A stretch of DNA of 64,000 nucleotides, taken from Alphaproteobacteria bacterium. Lineage in GTDB: Bacteria > Pseudomonadota > Alphaproteobacteria > DSM-16000 > Inquilinaceae. Shown here piece by piece: positions 33,126 through 42,990 of the stretch (position 1 is its first letter; each line of letters opens with the position of its first letter). The stretch spans positions 124,001-188,000 of the forward strand of contig JANQGH010000042.1 of NCBI GenBank assembly GCA_028277405.1, written 5' to 3'. The translations under genes and the position numbers were made by a program. The notes under the pieces were generated by a model. That model saw only the letters and a program-made list of their open reading frames with translations. It had not been told where the DNA came from and made no database searches.

Positions 33126-34106
33126 ATGGCCGTTGACCTGATGCCCGATGGTGGGCCGGCGTTGGCCGGCGATGTCGATGGTCTGCGCACCCTGCTGGCG
33201 GATCTGTCGATCGAGGTGATGCCGCACGCGGCGGCCAGAATCGACAGCTTCGCCGACCTGCTGCCGCCCGGCACACGGGTCTTCATCCCCTACCCGCCCG
33301 GCAGTGAGCCGGCGGAGCAGGAGAGCTTGGCCAGCCGGCTGTCGAACGAAGGCATGGTGCCGGTGCCGCATTTGGTTGCCCGTTCGCTGACGGACCGCGA
33401 CGTGCTTTCCGAACGGCTGGAGCGGCTGGCCGGACTGGGCGTCCGCGAGCTGTTGCTGATCGCCGGCGACGTGCCGAGGCCCCATGGCCGGTTTGCCAGC
33501 ACGGTCGATATCCTGGACACGGGCCTGCTGGAACATTGGGGTTTCGACCGGCTGCGCTTCGCGGGCCACCCGGAAGGCCTGCCGACCGCGACACCTGAGG
33601 CGGTGACCCAGGCGCTCGCCGTCAAGCGAGATTACGCGCGATCCCGCCAGATCCGGATCGGTCTGGTGACCCAGTTCGCCTTTTCCAGCGTGCCGATCCT
33701 GAGCTGGCTGCGTTACGTCGAAGAGGCAGCACCGGAGGTCGATATCCGGATCGGCGTGCCCGGTCCGTCCTCCGTACGGGCGCTCTTGTCCTTTGCCTTG
33801 CAATGCGGCGTCGGCAATTCGGTGCGCGCGCTGCGCCGCCGGCCGTGGGAGGTGACCCGCCTCGCCCGCCATTGGACGCCGGCGGAGATCCTGGGCGACC
33901 TGGCGGCGCATGTCGCCGAGGTCCGGCCCGCCAACCGGCCGCGCATTCATATCTTTTCCTTCGGCGGTTTTCAGCGCTCCGTCCAATGGTTCGACGCCGT
34001 TCGGCAGGGCCGTATTCAGCGCGATCCTGAGGGCAACGGCTTCACGGTCACGAGCGCGCCAAGCGACAATTCGGTTGACCCGGGCTCGAATTTGGGCAGG
34101 CATTGA
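33126..34106 (+). CDS. Methylenetetrahydrofolate reductase-like protein
   Basis: A 326-residue protein; ATG 33126 is assumed, with ATG 33141 also possible, and the frame upstream of this lies inside the demethylase gene. It shows the MetF-type TIM barrel: [18 protein letters not shown] (the conserved Ala-Gly-Asp flavin loop), [13 protein letters not shown], and [21 protein letters not shown]. Canonical MTHFR reduces methylene-THF; in this setting it would run as 5-methyl-THF oxidation after the demethylase. The C-terminal half is more divergent than in biosynthetic MetF. It overlaps the fhs start by one base. Confidence 0.8.
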   Translation: MAVDLMPDGGPALAGDVDGLRTLLADLSIEVMPHAAARIDSFADLLPPGTRVFIPYPPGSEPAEQESLASRLSNEGMVPVPHLVARSLTDRDVLSERLERLAGLGVRELLLIAGDVPRPHGRFASTVDILDTGLLEHWGFDRLRFAGHPEGLPTATPEAVTQALAVKRDYARSRQIRIGLVTQFAFSSVPILSWLRYVEEAAPEVDIRIGVPGPSSVRALLSFALQCGVGNSVRALRRRPWEVTRLARHWTPAEILGDLAAHVAEVRPANRPRIHIFSFGGFQRSVQWFDAVRQGRIQRDPEGNGFTVTSAPSDNSVDPGSNLGRH

Positions 34107-35851
34107 TGGATACATTGACAAGAGATCTCGCACCCTTGCCTGACAGCGAAACGACGGCGAACGGACTGCCGCCGCCCGGCGCGCCGGATATCGACATCGC
34201 GCGCGCCGCACCGATGCGGCCGATCATCCAACTGGCCGAACAGCGGCTGGACGTTCCAGCTTCCGCCCTGGTGCCTTACGGCCACTACAAGGCCAAGCTG
34301 TCACTGGATTACGTCCAGACGCTTGCCGACAGAAAGCCGGGCAAGCTCGTGCTGGTCACGGCGATCACGCCGACACCGGCGGGTGAAGGCAAGACGACCA
34401 CCAGCGTGGGGCTGAGCGACGCGCTCAACCGTCTCGGCTATGCCTCGACCGTCTGCCTGCGCGAACCGTCGCTGGGGCCGTGCTTCGGCATGAAGGGCGG
34501 CGCGGCCGGCGGCGGGCGCGCGCAAGTGCTGCCGATGGAGGACATCAACCTCCATTTCAACGGCGACTTCCATGCCATTACGGCCGCGCACAACCTGCTT
34601 GCCGCCCTGATCGACAATCACCTGCAATGGGGCAACGAGCTCGATCTCGATCCGCGGCGGATCGCCTGGCGGCGCGTGTTGGACATGAACGACCGGGCGC
34701 TGCGCGACATCATCTGCGGCCTGGGCGGCCCGGGCAATGGTGTGCCGCGCGAAGACGGCTTCGACATCACCGTGGCCTCGGAACTGATGGCCATCCTATG
34801 CCTGGCGCCCGATCTGGCGGATCTCGAACGCCGTCTGGGTGCCATCATCATCGGCCGCACGCGCAAGCGCGCGCCGGTGCGGGTCAGCGATCTGGGGGCC
34901 GAAGGCGCCATGTCGGTGCTGTTGAAGGATGCGTTGGCGCCCAATCTGGTGCAGTCGATCGAACACAACCCGGCCTTCATTCATGGCGGGCCGTTTGCCA
35001 ACATCGCCCACGGCTGCAACTCGGTCATCGCCACCAAGACGGCGATGGCGCTGAGCGACGTGGTCGTGACCGAAGCAGGCTTCGGCGCGGATCTCGGTGC
35101 GGAGAAGTTTCTCGACATCAAGTGCCGCCAGTCCGGTCTGAGGCCCGATGGCGTGGTCGTCGTGGCGACGGTGCGAGCCCTGAAGATGCATGGCGGCGTC
35201 GCGGCGGCGGACCTTTCGACGCCGGACCCGGAGGCGGTGCGCCGGGGCGGCGAGAACCTGCGCCGGCATATCGAGAACCTGAAATCCGTCGGGCTGCGTC
35301 CGGTGGTTGCGGTCAATCACTTCCAGACGGATACGGATGCCGAATTCGAGGCCATTAGCGACCTTTGTCAGGCGCTGGAAGTGCCGGTTGCGCTGTGCAA
35401 TCACTGGGCGGAGGGCGGCCAGGGCGCAGAGGCGCTGGGCCGATTGATCGCGGCTGAATTGGAACGGGACCCCGCCCCCGTCGACCTGCTGTACGACGAC
35501 GCGCTGCCGCTGGAAGACAAGATCCGTGCGGTTGCCAAGCGGTTCTATCGCGCGGACGATATCAGCCTGTCGCCGGCGGCGGCCAGATCGCTGGCCGAGT
35601 TTACCGAGCTTGGTTATGGCGACTTGCCGGTCTGCATCGCCAAGACGCAGTACAGCTTCTCGGCCGATCCGACGCTGAAGGGCGCGCCAGCGGGTCACAG
35701 GCTGCCGGTGCGCGAGGCGCGGCTGGCGGCCGGCGCCGGGTTCGTCGTGGCCATCTGCGGCGATGTCATGACCATGCCCGGACTGCCACGTCACCCGGCC
35801 GCATTGTCGATGAGCGTCGACCCGGACGGCACCGTACACGGCCTCTCATAG
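34106..35851 (+). CDS. fhs: Formate-tetrahydrofolate ligase
   Basis: A 581-residue enzyme interconverting formate + ATP + THF with 10-formyl-THF. The P-loop [12 protein letters not shown] (~88-99) is followed by [41 protein letters not shown] and [18 protein letters not shown], all signature segments. C-terminal [12 protein letters not shown] and [15 protein letters not shown] are intact. The start ATG overlaps the preceding stop as TGATG. Downstream of a demethylase and MTHFR it could run in reverse and yield ATP, but FolD, needed to make 10-formyl-THF, is not in this window. Confidence 0.96.
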   Translation: MDTLTRDLAPLPDSETTANGLPPPGAPDIDIARAAPMRPIIQLAEQRLDVPASALVPYGHYKAKLSLDYVQTLADRKPGKLVLVTAITPTPAGEGKTTTSVGLSDALNRLGYASTVCLREPSLGPCFGMKGGAAGGGRAQVLPMEDINLHFNGDFHAITAAHNLLAALIDNHLQWGNELDLDPRRIAWRRVLDMNDRALRDIICGLGGPGNGVPREDGFDITVASELMAILCLAPDLADLERRLGAIIIGRTRKRAPVRVSDLGAEGAMSVLLKDALAPNLVQSIEHNPAFIHGGPFANIAHGCNSVIATKTAMALSDVVVTEAGFGADLGAEKFLDIKCRQSGLRPDGVVVVATVRALKMHGGVAAADLSTPDPEAVRRGGENLRRHIENLKSVGLRPVVAVNHFQTDTDAEFEAISDLCQALEVPVALCNHWAEGGQGAEALGRLIAAELERDPAPVDLLYDDALPLEDKIRAVAKRFYRADDISLSPAAARSLAEFTELGYGDLPVCIAKTQYSFSADPTLKGAPAGHRLPVREARLAAGAGFVVAICGDVMTMPGLPRHPAALSMSVDPDGTVHGLS

Positions 35852-35882
35852 GCCGAACCGCTTCACTGTTGGAGGGGCTAAC

Positions 35883-38312
35883 ATGAACAGCCATGCCCGC
35901 GTGGTCGTCATCGGCGGCGGTGTCGTCGGGGTTTCGACGCTCTATCACCTCGCGGCCAAGGGCTGGTCGGACGTGATGCTGCTGGAACGCAAGGAGCTGA
36001 CCTCCGGTTCCACTTGGCATGCCGCCGGTCTGCTGCCGCTGTTCAACATGAGCTACTCGGTCGGCCAGATCCACAAATACTCCGTCAAGTTCTACCAGAC
36101 GCTTGAGGAAGAGACAGGCCAAGACGTCGGCCTGCGCAAGGTTGGCAATATCCGGCTGGCCATGAGCCCGGACCGGATGGACGAGTACCGGCAATATGCC
36201 GGTGTCGCGCGCACCATCGGTGTCGAGGTCGAGTTCCTGACACCGGACGAGGTGAAGGCCCTGTGGCCGATGTGTGTCACGGACGGCCTGATCGGCGCCA
36301 TCCGCCACCCGGAGGATGGCTATATCCAGCCGGCGGATCTGACCTCCGCCCTGGCCAAGGGTGCGCGCAGCCGCGGTGCCACGATCCATCGCAACACCAC
36401 GGTGCTGGGCATCTCGCAAACCGCCGGCGGCGAGTGGCGGGTCGAGACGGACAAGGGCACGATCACCTGCGAGCATGTGGTCTCCGCCACCGGCAACTTC
36501 GCGCGCAAGACCGGCGCGATGGTCGGCCTCGACGTGCCGGTTATCCCGGTCGAACACCAGTTCATCGTCACCGAACCGCATCCCGAGATCCGACAGCGTC
36601 GGGCCGACGGGCTGCCGGAAATGGGCGTGCTGCGTGAATCCGACGGCTCCTGGTACATGCGCGAGGAGAATGGCGGCCTGTTGCTCGGCCCGTACGAAAA
36701 GGGCGCGCCTTGCTGCTATGTCGACGGGCCGGACGCGGACAGCGAGTACGAGCTGTTCAACCCGGACATCGACCGTCTGGACCCGCATATCGAGTCGGCA
36801 ATCAACCGGGTACCGGCCTTTGGCGAACTGGGCGTGAAGGAAGTCTATAACGGTGCCATCCCCTATACGCCGGACGGCAGTCCGATCATCGGCCCGGCCT
36901 GGGGCTTGAAGAACTTCTGGCTGAATGAGGGCCACAGTTTCGGCATCACGGCCGCCGGCGGCGCCGGCTGGCAACTGGCCGAATGGATCGTCGAGGGCGA
37001 GCCGACCATCGACATGCTGGGCGTCGAGCCGCGCCGCTTCGGCGACTACGCCACGCGCGGCTATCTGATCGCCAAGAACGAAGAGGCCTATGCCAACGTC
37101 TTCACCGTGCATTATCCGGACGAGGAACGGCCGGCGGCGCGGCCTCTGCGCCAGGCGCCGTGTTATGACCGGATGAAAGCGCTGGGCGCCGTGTTCGGCC
37201 AGAAATTCGGCTGGGAGCGGCCGAACTGGTTCGCCACCGACGGCATGGCGCAGAAGGACGACTGGTCCTTCCGCCGCTCAAAATGGTTCGAGGCGATCGG
37301 ACGGGAGTGCCGGACGGTCGAGCGGGATGTCGGCCTGTTGGATATGACCGCCTTCGCCAAATGCCGCATCGCCGGCCCCGGCGCGGAGCGCTTTCTCGAC
37401 CGGCTGGTGGCCAACCGCTTGCCGCAGAAGCGGGGCCGTATCGGTCTGTGCCACGCGCTGAACTCGAACGGCGGCGTGCATTCGGAATTCACCATCCAGC
37501 GCGAAGCGGACGACAGCTTCTACCTCGTCTCCGCCGGCGCGTTTCAGCGGCTGGATCACGACTGGCTGTTGAAGCATATGCCGGATGACGGCTCGGTCAC
37601 GTATCAGAACCTGACCGGCGCCATGGGTGTGCTGGTGGTCGCCGGTCCGAACGCGCGCGAGCTGTTGTCGCGGGTCGGTCAGGGGGACTGGTCCCTGCCC
37701 TGGCTGTCCGGCCAGGACGCGGAGATCGGCCTGGCGCCGACCAAGGCTTTGCGCGTGAACTTCGTCGGCGAACTGGGCTGGGAACTGCACCACCCGATCG
37801 AATACCAGAACCATATCTTCGATGCGTTGATGGCGGGCGGCGAGGATCTGGGCCTGAAACCGTTCGGCATCCGCGCCATGGATAGCCTTCGCATTGAGAA
37901 GTCTTACCGCATGATCGGCGCGGAACTGTCGATCGAATACAGCGCCTTCGAATCCGGTCTCGACCGGTTCGTGCGGCCGGACAAGGGTGACTTCATCGGC
38001 CGCGACGCGCTGCTCGCCTGGCAGGACCGCGGCGTTGACAACGCCTTCGTCACCCTGGAGGTGCAAAGCACCAATGATGCCGACCCGCTGGGCAACAACC
38101 CGATCACGCTGGATGGCGAGCTTGTCGGTCGTACCACCGGCGGCAATTACGGCTTCCGTCTGGGCAAGACCCTGGCCCTGGGCATGGTGCGGCCGGAATT
38201 GGCGGCCCTGGGCACCGAGCTTTCGGTCGACGTGCTGGATTCCGTGCGCAGCGCCACGATCGTGGCCGAAAGCCCGTACGATCCAGAGAACGCGCGGCTG
38301 CGGGCAGCTTAG
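35883..38312 (+). CDS. Dimethylglycine/sarcosine dehydrogenase-like flavoprotein
   Basis: An 809-residue fusion of an FAD amino-acid oxidase domain (~1-370), an FAO_M middle domain (~373-430) and a GcvT-type THF-binding domain (~430-800). The dinucleotide motif VVVIGGGVVGVSTLYHLA is at 7-24, and ELTSGSTWHAAG places H46 where dimethylglycine dehydrogenase attaches FAD covalently. The start has GGAGG 6-8 bases upstream. It should oxidatively demethylate an N-methyl amino acid and deliver the carbon as methylene-THF. Substrate choice (dimethylglycine, sarcosine or another) cannot be read from sequence. It closes the co-directional C1 gene set. Confidence 0.9.
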   Translation: MNSHARVVVIGGGVVGVSTLYHLAAKGWSDVMLLERKELTSGSTWHAAGLLPLFNMSYSVGQIHKYSVKFYQTLEEETGQDVGLRKVGNIRLAMSPDRMDEYRQYAGVARTIGVEVEFLTPDEVKALWPMCVTDGLIGAIRHPEDGYIQPADLTSALAKGARSRGATIHRNTTVLGISQTAGGEWRVETDKGTITCEHVVSATGNFARKTGAMVGLDVPVIPVEHQFIVTEPHPEIRQRRADGLPEMGVLRESDGSWYMREENGGLLLGPYEKGAPCCYVDGPDADSEYELFNPDIDRLDPHIESAINRVPAFGELGVKEVYNGAIPYTPDGSPIIGPAWGLKNFWLNEGHSFGITAAGGAGWQLAEWIVEGEPTIDMLGVEPRRFGDYATRGYLIAKNEEAYANVFTVHYPDEERPAARPLRQAPCYDRMKALGAVFGQKFGWERPNWFATDGMAQKDDWSFRRSKWFEAIGRECRTVERDVGLLDMTAFAKCRIAGPGAERFLDRLVANRLPQKRGRIGLCHALNSNGGVHSEFTIQREADDSFYLVSAGAFQRLDHDWLLKHMPDDGSVTYQNLTGAMGVLVVAGPNARELLSRVGQGDWSLPWLSGQDAEIGLAPTKALRVNFVGELGWELHHPIEYQNHIFDALMAGGEDLGLKPFGIRAMDSLRIEKSYRMIGAELSIEYSAFESGLDRFVRPDKGDFIGRDALLAWQDRGVDNAFVTLEVQSTNDADPLGNNPITLDGELVGRTTGGNYGFRLGKTLALGMVRPELAALGTELSVDVLDSVRSATIVAESPYDPENARLRAA

Positions 38313-38316
38313 GCGC

Positions 38317-39210
38317 CTAGCAACGGCCGCGCAGGGACCGCCACAAGAGGCGCCATTGGCGCAGCCTGTCAGGCGTCTGTACCCGGGCCGAAAAGACGTC
38401 AAAGTTGGAGCGCTCGATGGCCTTGAGATAGCCGTCGCACAGTGTGGCCAGCATCAAGGGGGGTAGTGCCGCCCTGCCCGCCTGTCGGGCCGTCCGCCGG
38501 CCCGCGTCCAGGTGCTCGCGGGCTCGTTCAACGAGGTGCTCGATCGCTTTCGCCAGCCCGGCATGGGGCCGCAGTTCAAACAGCTCGCCCATCTCGACCG
38601 CGACCTCCTCGACGACCGCCGTGGGCAGATAGACCCGGCGCTGGCGTGCGTGAAACGGCACGGCGCGTATCAGGCCGGTCATGGCCCACGCGGTCCCCAA
38701 AGGCTCTGCGGCCTCATGCGCCGGCCCTTCCGCGATGCCGAGCGTCTGCAGTTGAAGTCGGATCAGCGGCGCGCTGGACCGGGCGCAGTAGTCCTCCAAG
38801 GCTTCCAGGGTCGGCGGCGCGGTCTCGGACAAGTCGTCTTCGCGGGCATCGATCAGCGTGTCGAAGTGGGCACGGTCGAGGTGCCAGCGCTCGACAGCCT
38901 CGGCCAAGGGGGCGATCACCTCGTGCCGTCGGGGCGTGCCGTCATAGATTTCGCCGATCGCGTCGCGCCACCATTGCAGGCGGATCTGGCCGAGCAGCGC
39001 CTCGCTGACCACTTCGCGCGTTTTGGCGATTTCGATATTGAAGGCGATCAGTGCGAACAGCGCCTCGCGCCGGTCGGCGGGCGAGAACAAGGTGGTGAGA
39101 AACCTGTCGCGATCATGCTCGTAAGCTTGGCGTCCGCAATAGGACAGGCGTTGGGCGGCCGAAGATGACAAGATTCGATGCTCGGTTGAGGGAAAGTTGG
39201 CCGGAACCAT
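38317..39210 (-). CDS. Squalene/phytoene synthase-fold protein, NDUFAF6-like
   Basis: A 297-residue helical protein from ATG 39210 (a GTG at 39234 is possible). The motif LGQIRLQWWRDAIGEIYDG and SAPLIRLQLQTLGI match the trans-prenyltransferase fold. The first aspartate-rich motif of true phytoene synthases is replaced by NIEIAKTREVVSE, so catalysis is doubtful. That pattern matches NDUFAF6, the mitochondrial complex I assembly factor, and its alphaproteobacterial counterparts. It is the last member of the yajC-secDF-Mth938 set, with sodB interposed. Four bases separate its stop from that of the convergent flavoprotein gene. Confidence 0.82.
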   Translation of the reverse strand: MVPANFPSTEHRILSSSAAQRLSYCGRQAYEHDRDRFLTTLFSPADRREALFALIAFNIEIAKTREVVSEALLGQIRLQWWRDAIGEIYDGTPRRHEVIAPLAEAVERWHLDRAHFDTLIDAREDDLSETAPPTLEALEDYCARSSAPLIRLQLQTLGIAEGPAHEAAEPLGTAWAMTGLIRAVPFHARQRRVYLPTAVVEEVAVEMGELFELRPHAGLAKAIEHLVERAREHLDAGRRTARQAGRAALPPLMLATLCDGYLKAIERSNFDVFSARVQTPDRLRQWRLLWRSLRGRC

Positions 39211-39348
39211 AGGGCGGCTTTCAGGTTTTGCCACTATCGGCTAGCTTCTTCCCTTCACAACCCAGGGCGTCCGTCCTACATCGAGCCGTGGAGCGTCGCG
39301 TCGGGGACCGTCGCGGCGAACGCCCAAGATCATCGAACGAGGAACCTC

Positions 39349-39951
39349 ATGACCTTCACCCTTCCCGACTTGCCCTACGCCTACGACGCGCTCGGCCCGT
39401 ATATGAGCCAGGAGACGTTGGAGTTCCACCACGACAAGCACCACAACACCTATGTGGTGACGCTGAACAAGCTGCTGGAGGGCAGCGACCTGGCTGGCAA
39501 GGAGCTGGAGGAGGTCGTGACCGGCAGCTTTGGCGACGCGTCCAAGCAGGGCATCTTCAACAATGCCGGCCAGGCCTGGAACCACAATCATTTCTGGAAC
39601 TGGATGAAGCCGAACGGCGGTGGCGCCATTCCGGGCGAGCTGGAAAGCAAGATCAACGAAGATTTCGGCAGCGTCGACGCCTTCAAGGAAGCCTTCACCC
39701 AGGCCGGCGTGACCCAGTTCGGTTCCGGCTGGGCCTGGCTGATTCTCGACAACGGCAAGCTCACCACCATGAAGACGCCGAACGCCGAAAACCCGCTGGC
39801 GCACGGCAAGACCGCCCTGCTCGGCTGTGACGTCTGGGAGCATTCCTATTACATCGACTATCGCAACGCCCGGCCGAAATATCTCGAGGCGTTCCTGAAC
39901 AATCTGGTCAATTGGGAGTATGTCGCGGAGCTTTACGCGAACGCTTCGTAG
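39349..39951 (+). CDS. sodB: Superoxide dismutase, Fe-type
   Basis: A 200-residue Fe/Mn superoxide dismutase converting superoxide to H2O2 and O2. The metal ligands are H27, H79, D161 and H165 (FHHDKHH, AWNHNHFWN, DVWEHSYYIDY). The second-sphere Gln is at 75 (NNAGQAW), the FeSOD position rather than the MnSOD one. GAGGAAC lies before ATG 39349. No signal peptide is seen, so it is cytosolic. It lies opposite to its neighbours between the two complex I assembly-factor homologues, and a clear terminator follows. Confidence 0.96.
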   Translation: MTFTLPDLPYAYDALGPYMSQETLEFHHDKHHNTYVVTLNKLLEGSDLAGKELEEVVTGSFGDASKQGIFNNAGQAWNHNHFWNWMKPNGGGAIPGELESKINEDFGSVDAFKEAFTQAGVTQFGSGWAWLILDNGKLTTMKTPNAENPLAHGKTALLGCDVWEHSYYIDYRNARPKYLEAFLNNLVNWEYVAELYANAS

Positions 39952-39974
39952 AGGGTCATAATCGCGACTTGGAT

Positions 39975-40001
39975 GGGGCCGCCGTTGTGCGGCCCCGTTT
40001 T
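39975..40001 (+). terminator. Rho-independent terminator of sodB
   Basis: GGGGCCGC (39975-39982) and GCGGCCCC (39989-39996) form an 8-base GC stem with a 6-base loop, followed by GTTTT. It lies 23 bases after the sodB stop. Confidence 0.85.
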
Positions 40002-40018
40002 CATTGGGGGAACGTGCT

Positions 40019-40390
40019 TCAGGCTATCGGCAACAGCGCGGCCGCGACCTGCCGGCTTTCCGCCATCAGGATGTTGAAGGTTCGGCACGCGGCACCGGTG
40101 TCCATCACCTCGACCCCGATTCCCTGCTCACGCAACGCGCGTCTGACCTCCGGCGGCAGCAGGTGCATCTTGGCCCCCGTGCCGATCAGCAGAACCTCCA
40201 CGCCCTTTTGGGCGGCTTGAGCCAGGCTCTCGGCGTCGATGTCGCCGGCGTCAGCCGCGGCCCAGGTCTTGACCTCGTCAAGGAACACCATCACGGGCGT
40301 TTCATGGACCTGGCCGGAGATGCGGAATCGACCCGGGCCATACGCTTCGATAATCATCCGGTCGCCCGGGATGATCGGCGTGATGTCCAT
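40019..40390 (-). CDS. Mth938-like domain protein, NDUFAF3 homologue
   Basis: A 123-residue DUF498/Mth938 protein. The core segments are IEAYGPGRFRISGQVHETPVMVFLD near the N-terminus, EVLLIGTGAKMHLLPPEVR in the middle, and GVEVMDTGAACRTFNILMAE, matching NDUFAF3, which assembles the Q-module of mitochondrial complex I. Alphaproteobacterial copies directly follow secF, as here (13 bases). A bacterial role in complex I assembly is likely but not shown. Confidence 0.88.
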   Translation of the reverse strand: MDITPIIPGDRMIIEAYGPGRFRISGQVHETPVMVFLDEVKTWAAADAGDIDAESLAQAAQKGVEVLLIGTGAKMHLLPPEVRRALREQGIGVEVMDTGAACRTFNILMAESRQVAAALLPIA

Positions 40391-40403
40391 GGGGCAGCGA
40401 ACC

Positions 40404-41345
40404 CTAGCCGCGGTTGGCGAACTTCGCCTCGGCGGATTCCTCGACCTTCTTTTCGTCCGGGCGGCGCAGATTGACCTGCAGCAGCAGCGGCACGGCGATG
40501 AAGATCGACGAATAGGTGCCGATCACGATGCCCCACATCATGGCGAAGGCGAAGTCGCGGATGATCTCGCCGCCGAAGAAATAAAGCGCCAGCAGCGCCA
40601 ACATGGTGGTCACGCTGGTCATGATCGTGCGCGACAGGGTCTCGTTCAGGCTGCGGTTCAGGATTTCGATCATCCCCGCCTTCCTGTACCGGCGCAGGTT
40701 TTCGCGCACCCGGTCGAACACGACGACGGTGTCGTTGATCGAGTAACCCGCGATGGTCAGCAAGGCCGCCACCGTGGCCAGATTGAACTCGTGCTGGATC
40801 AGCGCAAACAGGCCGATGGTGGAGATGATGTCGTGCACCAGGGCGGCGACGGCACAGACGCCGAACTGCCATTCGAACCGGAACCAGATGTAAACGAGGA
40901 TCGCTGCCATCGCCAGGATCACGGCGGTCGCGCCGGCCTCGATCAATTCGGCGCCGACCGTTGGCCCAACGAACTCCGTTCGTCGGTATTCGACGCCGTC
41001 GCCTAGGACTCCGCGCACGATATCGATGGCGGCCATCTGTTCCGCCTCTTCGCCCTCCTGGCGCTGAATGCGGATCAGGACGTCGTTGGGCGCGCCGAAC
41101 TCCTGCAGGCTGACCTCGCCCAAGCCCAGGCCGTTGAGGTCGTTACGCAGTGTCGAGATATCCGCCGGGCCTTCGGTCTGGATCTCGATCAGGATGCCGC
41201 CGCGGAAATCGATGCCGAAATTCAGGCCGACAACGGCCGTCACCGCGATCGAGCCCGCCAACAGCAGGGCCGAAAAGACAAACGCGATCTTCCGCGCGCT
41301 GAGGAAGTTGATGTTGGTGCCGGGTTTGACCAGTTGCAGCCGCAT
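40404..41345 (-). CDS. secF: Protein translocase subunit SecF
   Basis: A 313-residue RND-type membrane protein, partner of SecD in proton-driven late steps of Sec export. It has TM1 near the N-terminus, the FGIDFRGGILIEI signature at ~48-60, a periplasmic P4-like domain, and five C-terminal TMs (GYSINDTVVVFDRVREN in TM4-TM5, with the conserved Asp). It starts 9 bases after the secD stop. Confidence 0.96.
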   Translation of the reverse strand: MRLQLVKPGTNINFLSARKIAFVFSALLLAGSIAVTAVVGLNFGIDFRGGILIEIQTEGPADISTLRNDLNGLGLGEVSLQEFGAPNDVLIRIQRQEGEEAEQMAAIDIVRGVLGDGVEYRRTEFVGPTVGAELIEAGATAVILAMAAILVYIWFRFEWQFGVCAVAALVHDIISTIGLFALIQHEFNLATVAALLTIAGYSINDTVVVFDRVRENLRRYRKAGMIEILNRSLNETLSRTIMTSVTTMLALLALYFFGGEIIRDFAFAMMWGIVIGTYSSIFIAVPLLLQVNLRRPDEKKVEESAEAKFANRG

Positions 41346-41354
41346 GGGTCTCTC

Positions 41355-42938
41355 CTACACCGTCAGCGTCTTGGGCCGGGCGCGCATGAGCCAGGTCACG
41401 ATCATCAGGCGGGTCACCATGATGGCCGTGAACATGGACGCCAGAATGCCGATCGACAGGGTGACGGCGAAGCCGCGTACCGGCCCCGCCCCCATCGCGA
41501 ACAACAGGATGGCGGCGATCAGCGTGGTCAGATTACTGTCGATGATGGTGGTGAACGCGCGGCTGTAGCCGGCATCGATGGCGGACATGGGCGTTCGACC
41601 GTTGCGGATCTCCTCACGGATGCGCTCGAAAATCAGCACGTTGGCGTCCACCGCCATGCCGACCGTCAAGACGATGCCTGCGATGCCCGGCAAGGTCAGC
41701 GTCGCCTGCAACAGCGATAGGGCGGCCATGATCAGGGCCAGGTTGATCAACAGCGCCACCACCGCCGCCAGGCCGAACCAGCCATAGACCGCGATCATGA
41801 AGACGATGACGAGCGCCAGGCCGATCAGCGCCGCCGACATGCCGGCATCGATGCTGTCCTGGCCGAGGCCGGGGCCGACCGTGCGTTCCTCCAGAACCGT
41901 CAATTCCGCCGGCAATGCACCGGCACGCAGCAAGATGGCCAACTCGTTGGCCGTCTCAACCGTGAAACCACCCTCAATGATGCCGCTTTCCGCAATGCGG
42001 GCACGGATTACCGGGGCGCTGATAATCTCCTCGTCCAGCAGAATCGCCAAGCGGCGGCCGACATTGTTGCCGGTGGTCTCGCCGAAGCGGCGCGCGCCAA
42101 CCGAATCGAACCGGAAACTGACGATCGGGGCGCCGTCCTGGAACGAGGGCCGCGCATCGGTCAGGGATTCACCGCTGACGATCGGCCGGCGTTCGACCGC
42201 ATAATAGGCAATCGGGTTGCCGTTGGCGTCGACGTCATTGTCCGGGTAGACGCGCGACCCGGCCGGCACGGGATCATTGGGTCCCGAGACGGTGACCGTT
42301 TCGTCCAACAGGTGGAAGGAAAGCCGCGCCGTCTGGCCCAACAGGCTGATCAACGCGCTTGAATCGTCGATGCCCGGCACCTGCACCAGTATGCGATCCA
42401 GCCCCTGGCGCTGGATGATCGGCTCGGTCGTGCCCAACTCGTCGATGCGTCGCCGGACGATTTCGATGGACTGGACGATGGCATTGTCCCGGATCTGGGT
42501 CAGCTCGACCTCGTCGAAGGTGATCGTCACCTCGCCATTGTCGCCGACATCCACGTTGACGTTGGGGTCCAGTTCCTCGATCAGCGTTACGACACCGCTC
42601 TCATCGGCATCGTCGCGAACCGTCAACGTGGCCGCCGAGCCGACGACGCCGAGACCGGTATAGCCGATATCCGCGCGGCGAAGTTCCGTACGCAGCCCGC
42701 CGACAATCGCCTCCAAACGGTCGGCAACGATCTGTTCGTATTCGACCCGCAACAGCAAATGCGACCCGCCGCGCAGATCCAGGCCCAGATTGAGCTGCTG
42801 CACCGGCAGCCAGCTGGGCATCGTTACCGCCCACTCGTCGACGGTCGAGCGATCGATGGCATTGGGGAAGGCGTAGATGACGCCGAGCGCACAGATGGCG
42901 ACGACCAGGATCTTCTTCCAACGCGGAAAGTGAAGCAT
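41355..42938 (-). CDS. secD: Protein translocase subunit SecD
   Basis: A 527-residue partner of SecF. It shows LNLGLDLRGGSHLLLRVE after TM1, a large periplasmic P1 domain (~60-330), and six TMs in total including VGMAVDANVLIFERIREE, which carries the Asp needed for proton transport. Length is close to the 520-620 norm for proteobacterial SecD. It is 52 bases downstream of yajC. Confidence 0.96.
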   Translation of the reverse strand: MLHFPRWKKILVVAICALGVIYAFPNAIDRSTVDEWAVTMPSWLPVQQLNLGLDLRGGSHLLLRVEYEQIVADRLEAIVGGLRTELRRADIGYTGLGVVGSAATLTVRDDADESGVVTLIEELDPNVNVDVGDNGEVTITFDEVELTQIRDNAIVQSIEIVRRRIDELGTTEPIIQRQGLDRILVQVPGIDDSSALISLLGQTARLSFHLLDETVTVSGPNDPVPAGSRVYPDNDVDANGNPIAYYAVERRPIVSGESLTDARPSFQDGAPIVSFRFDSVGARRFGETTGNNVGRRLAILLDEEIISAPVIRARIAESGIIEGGFTVETANELAILLRAGALPAELTVLEERTVGPGLGQDSIDAGMSAALIGLALVIVFMIAVYGWFGLAAVVALLINLALIMAALSLLQATLTLPGIAGIVLTVGMAVDANVLIFERIREEIRNGRTPMSAIDAGYSRAFTTIIDSNLTTLIAAILLFAMGAGPVRGFAVTLSIGILASMFTAIMVTRLMIVTWLMRARPKTLTV

Positions 42939-42990
42939 CGTAATCTACAATCTCGACGGTCGGCGCCGCCGCGACCAACGGGACAATCGT

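Noticed and set aside
38317..39210. True phytoene or squalene synthase (carotenoid or hopanoid synthesis)
   Set aside because: The first aspartate-rich catalytic motif is replaced, and no other carotenoid or hopanoid gene is present. The context after secDF fits the NDUFAF6-like group.
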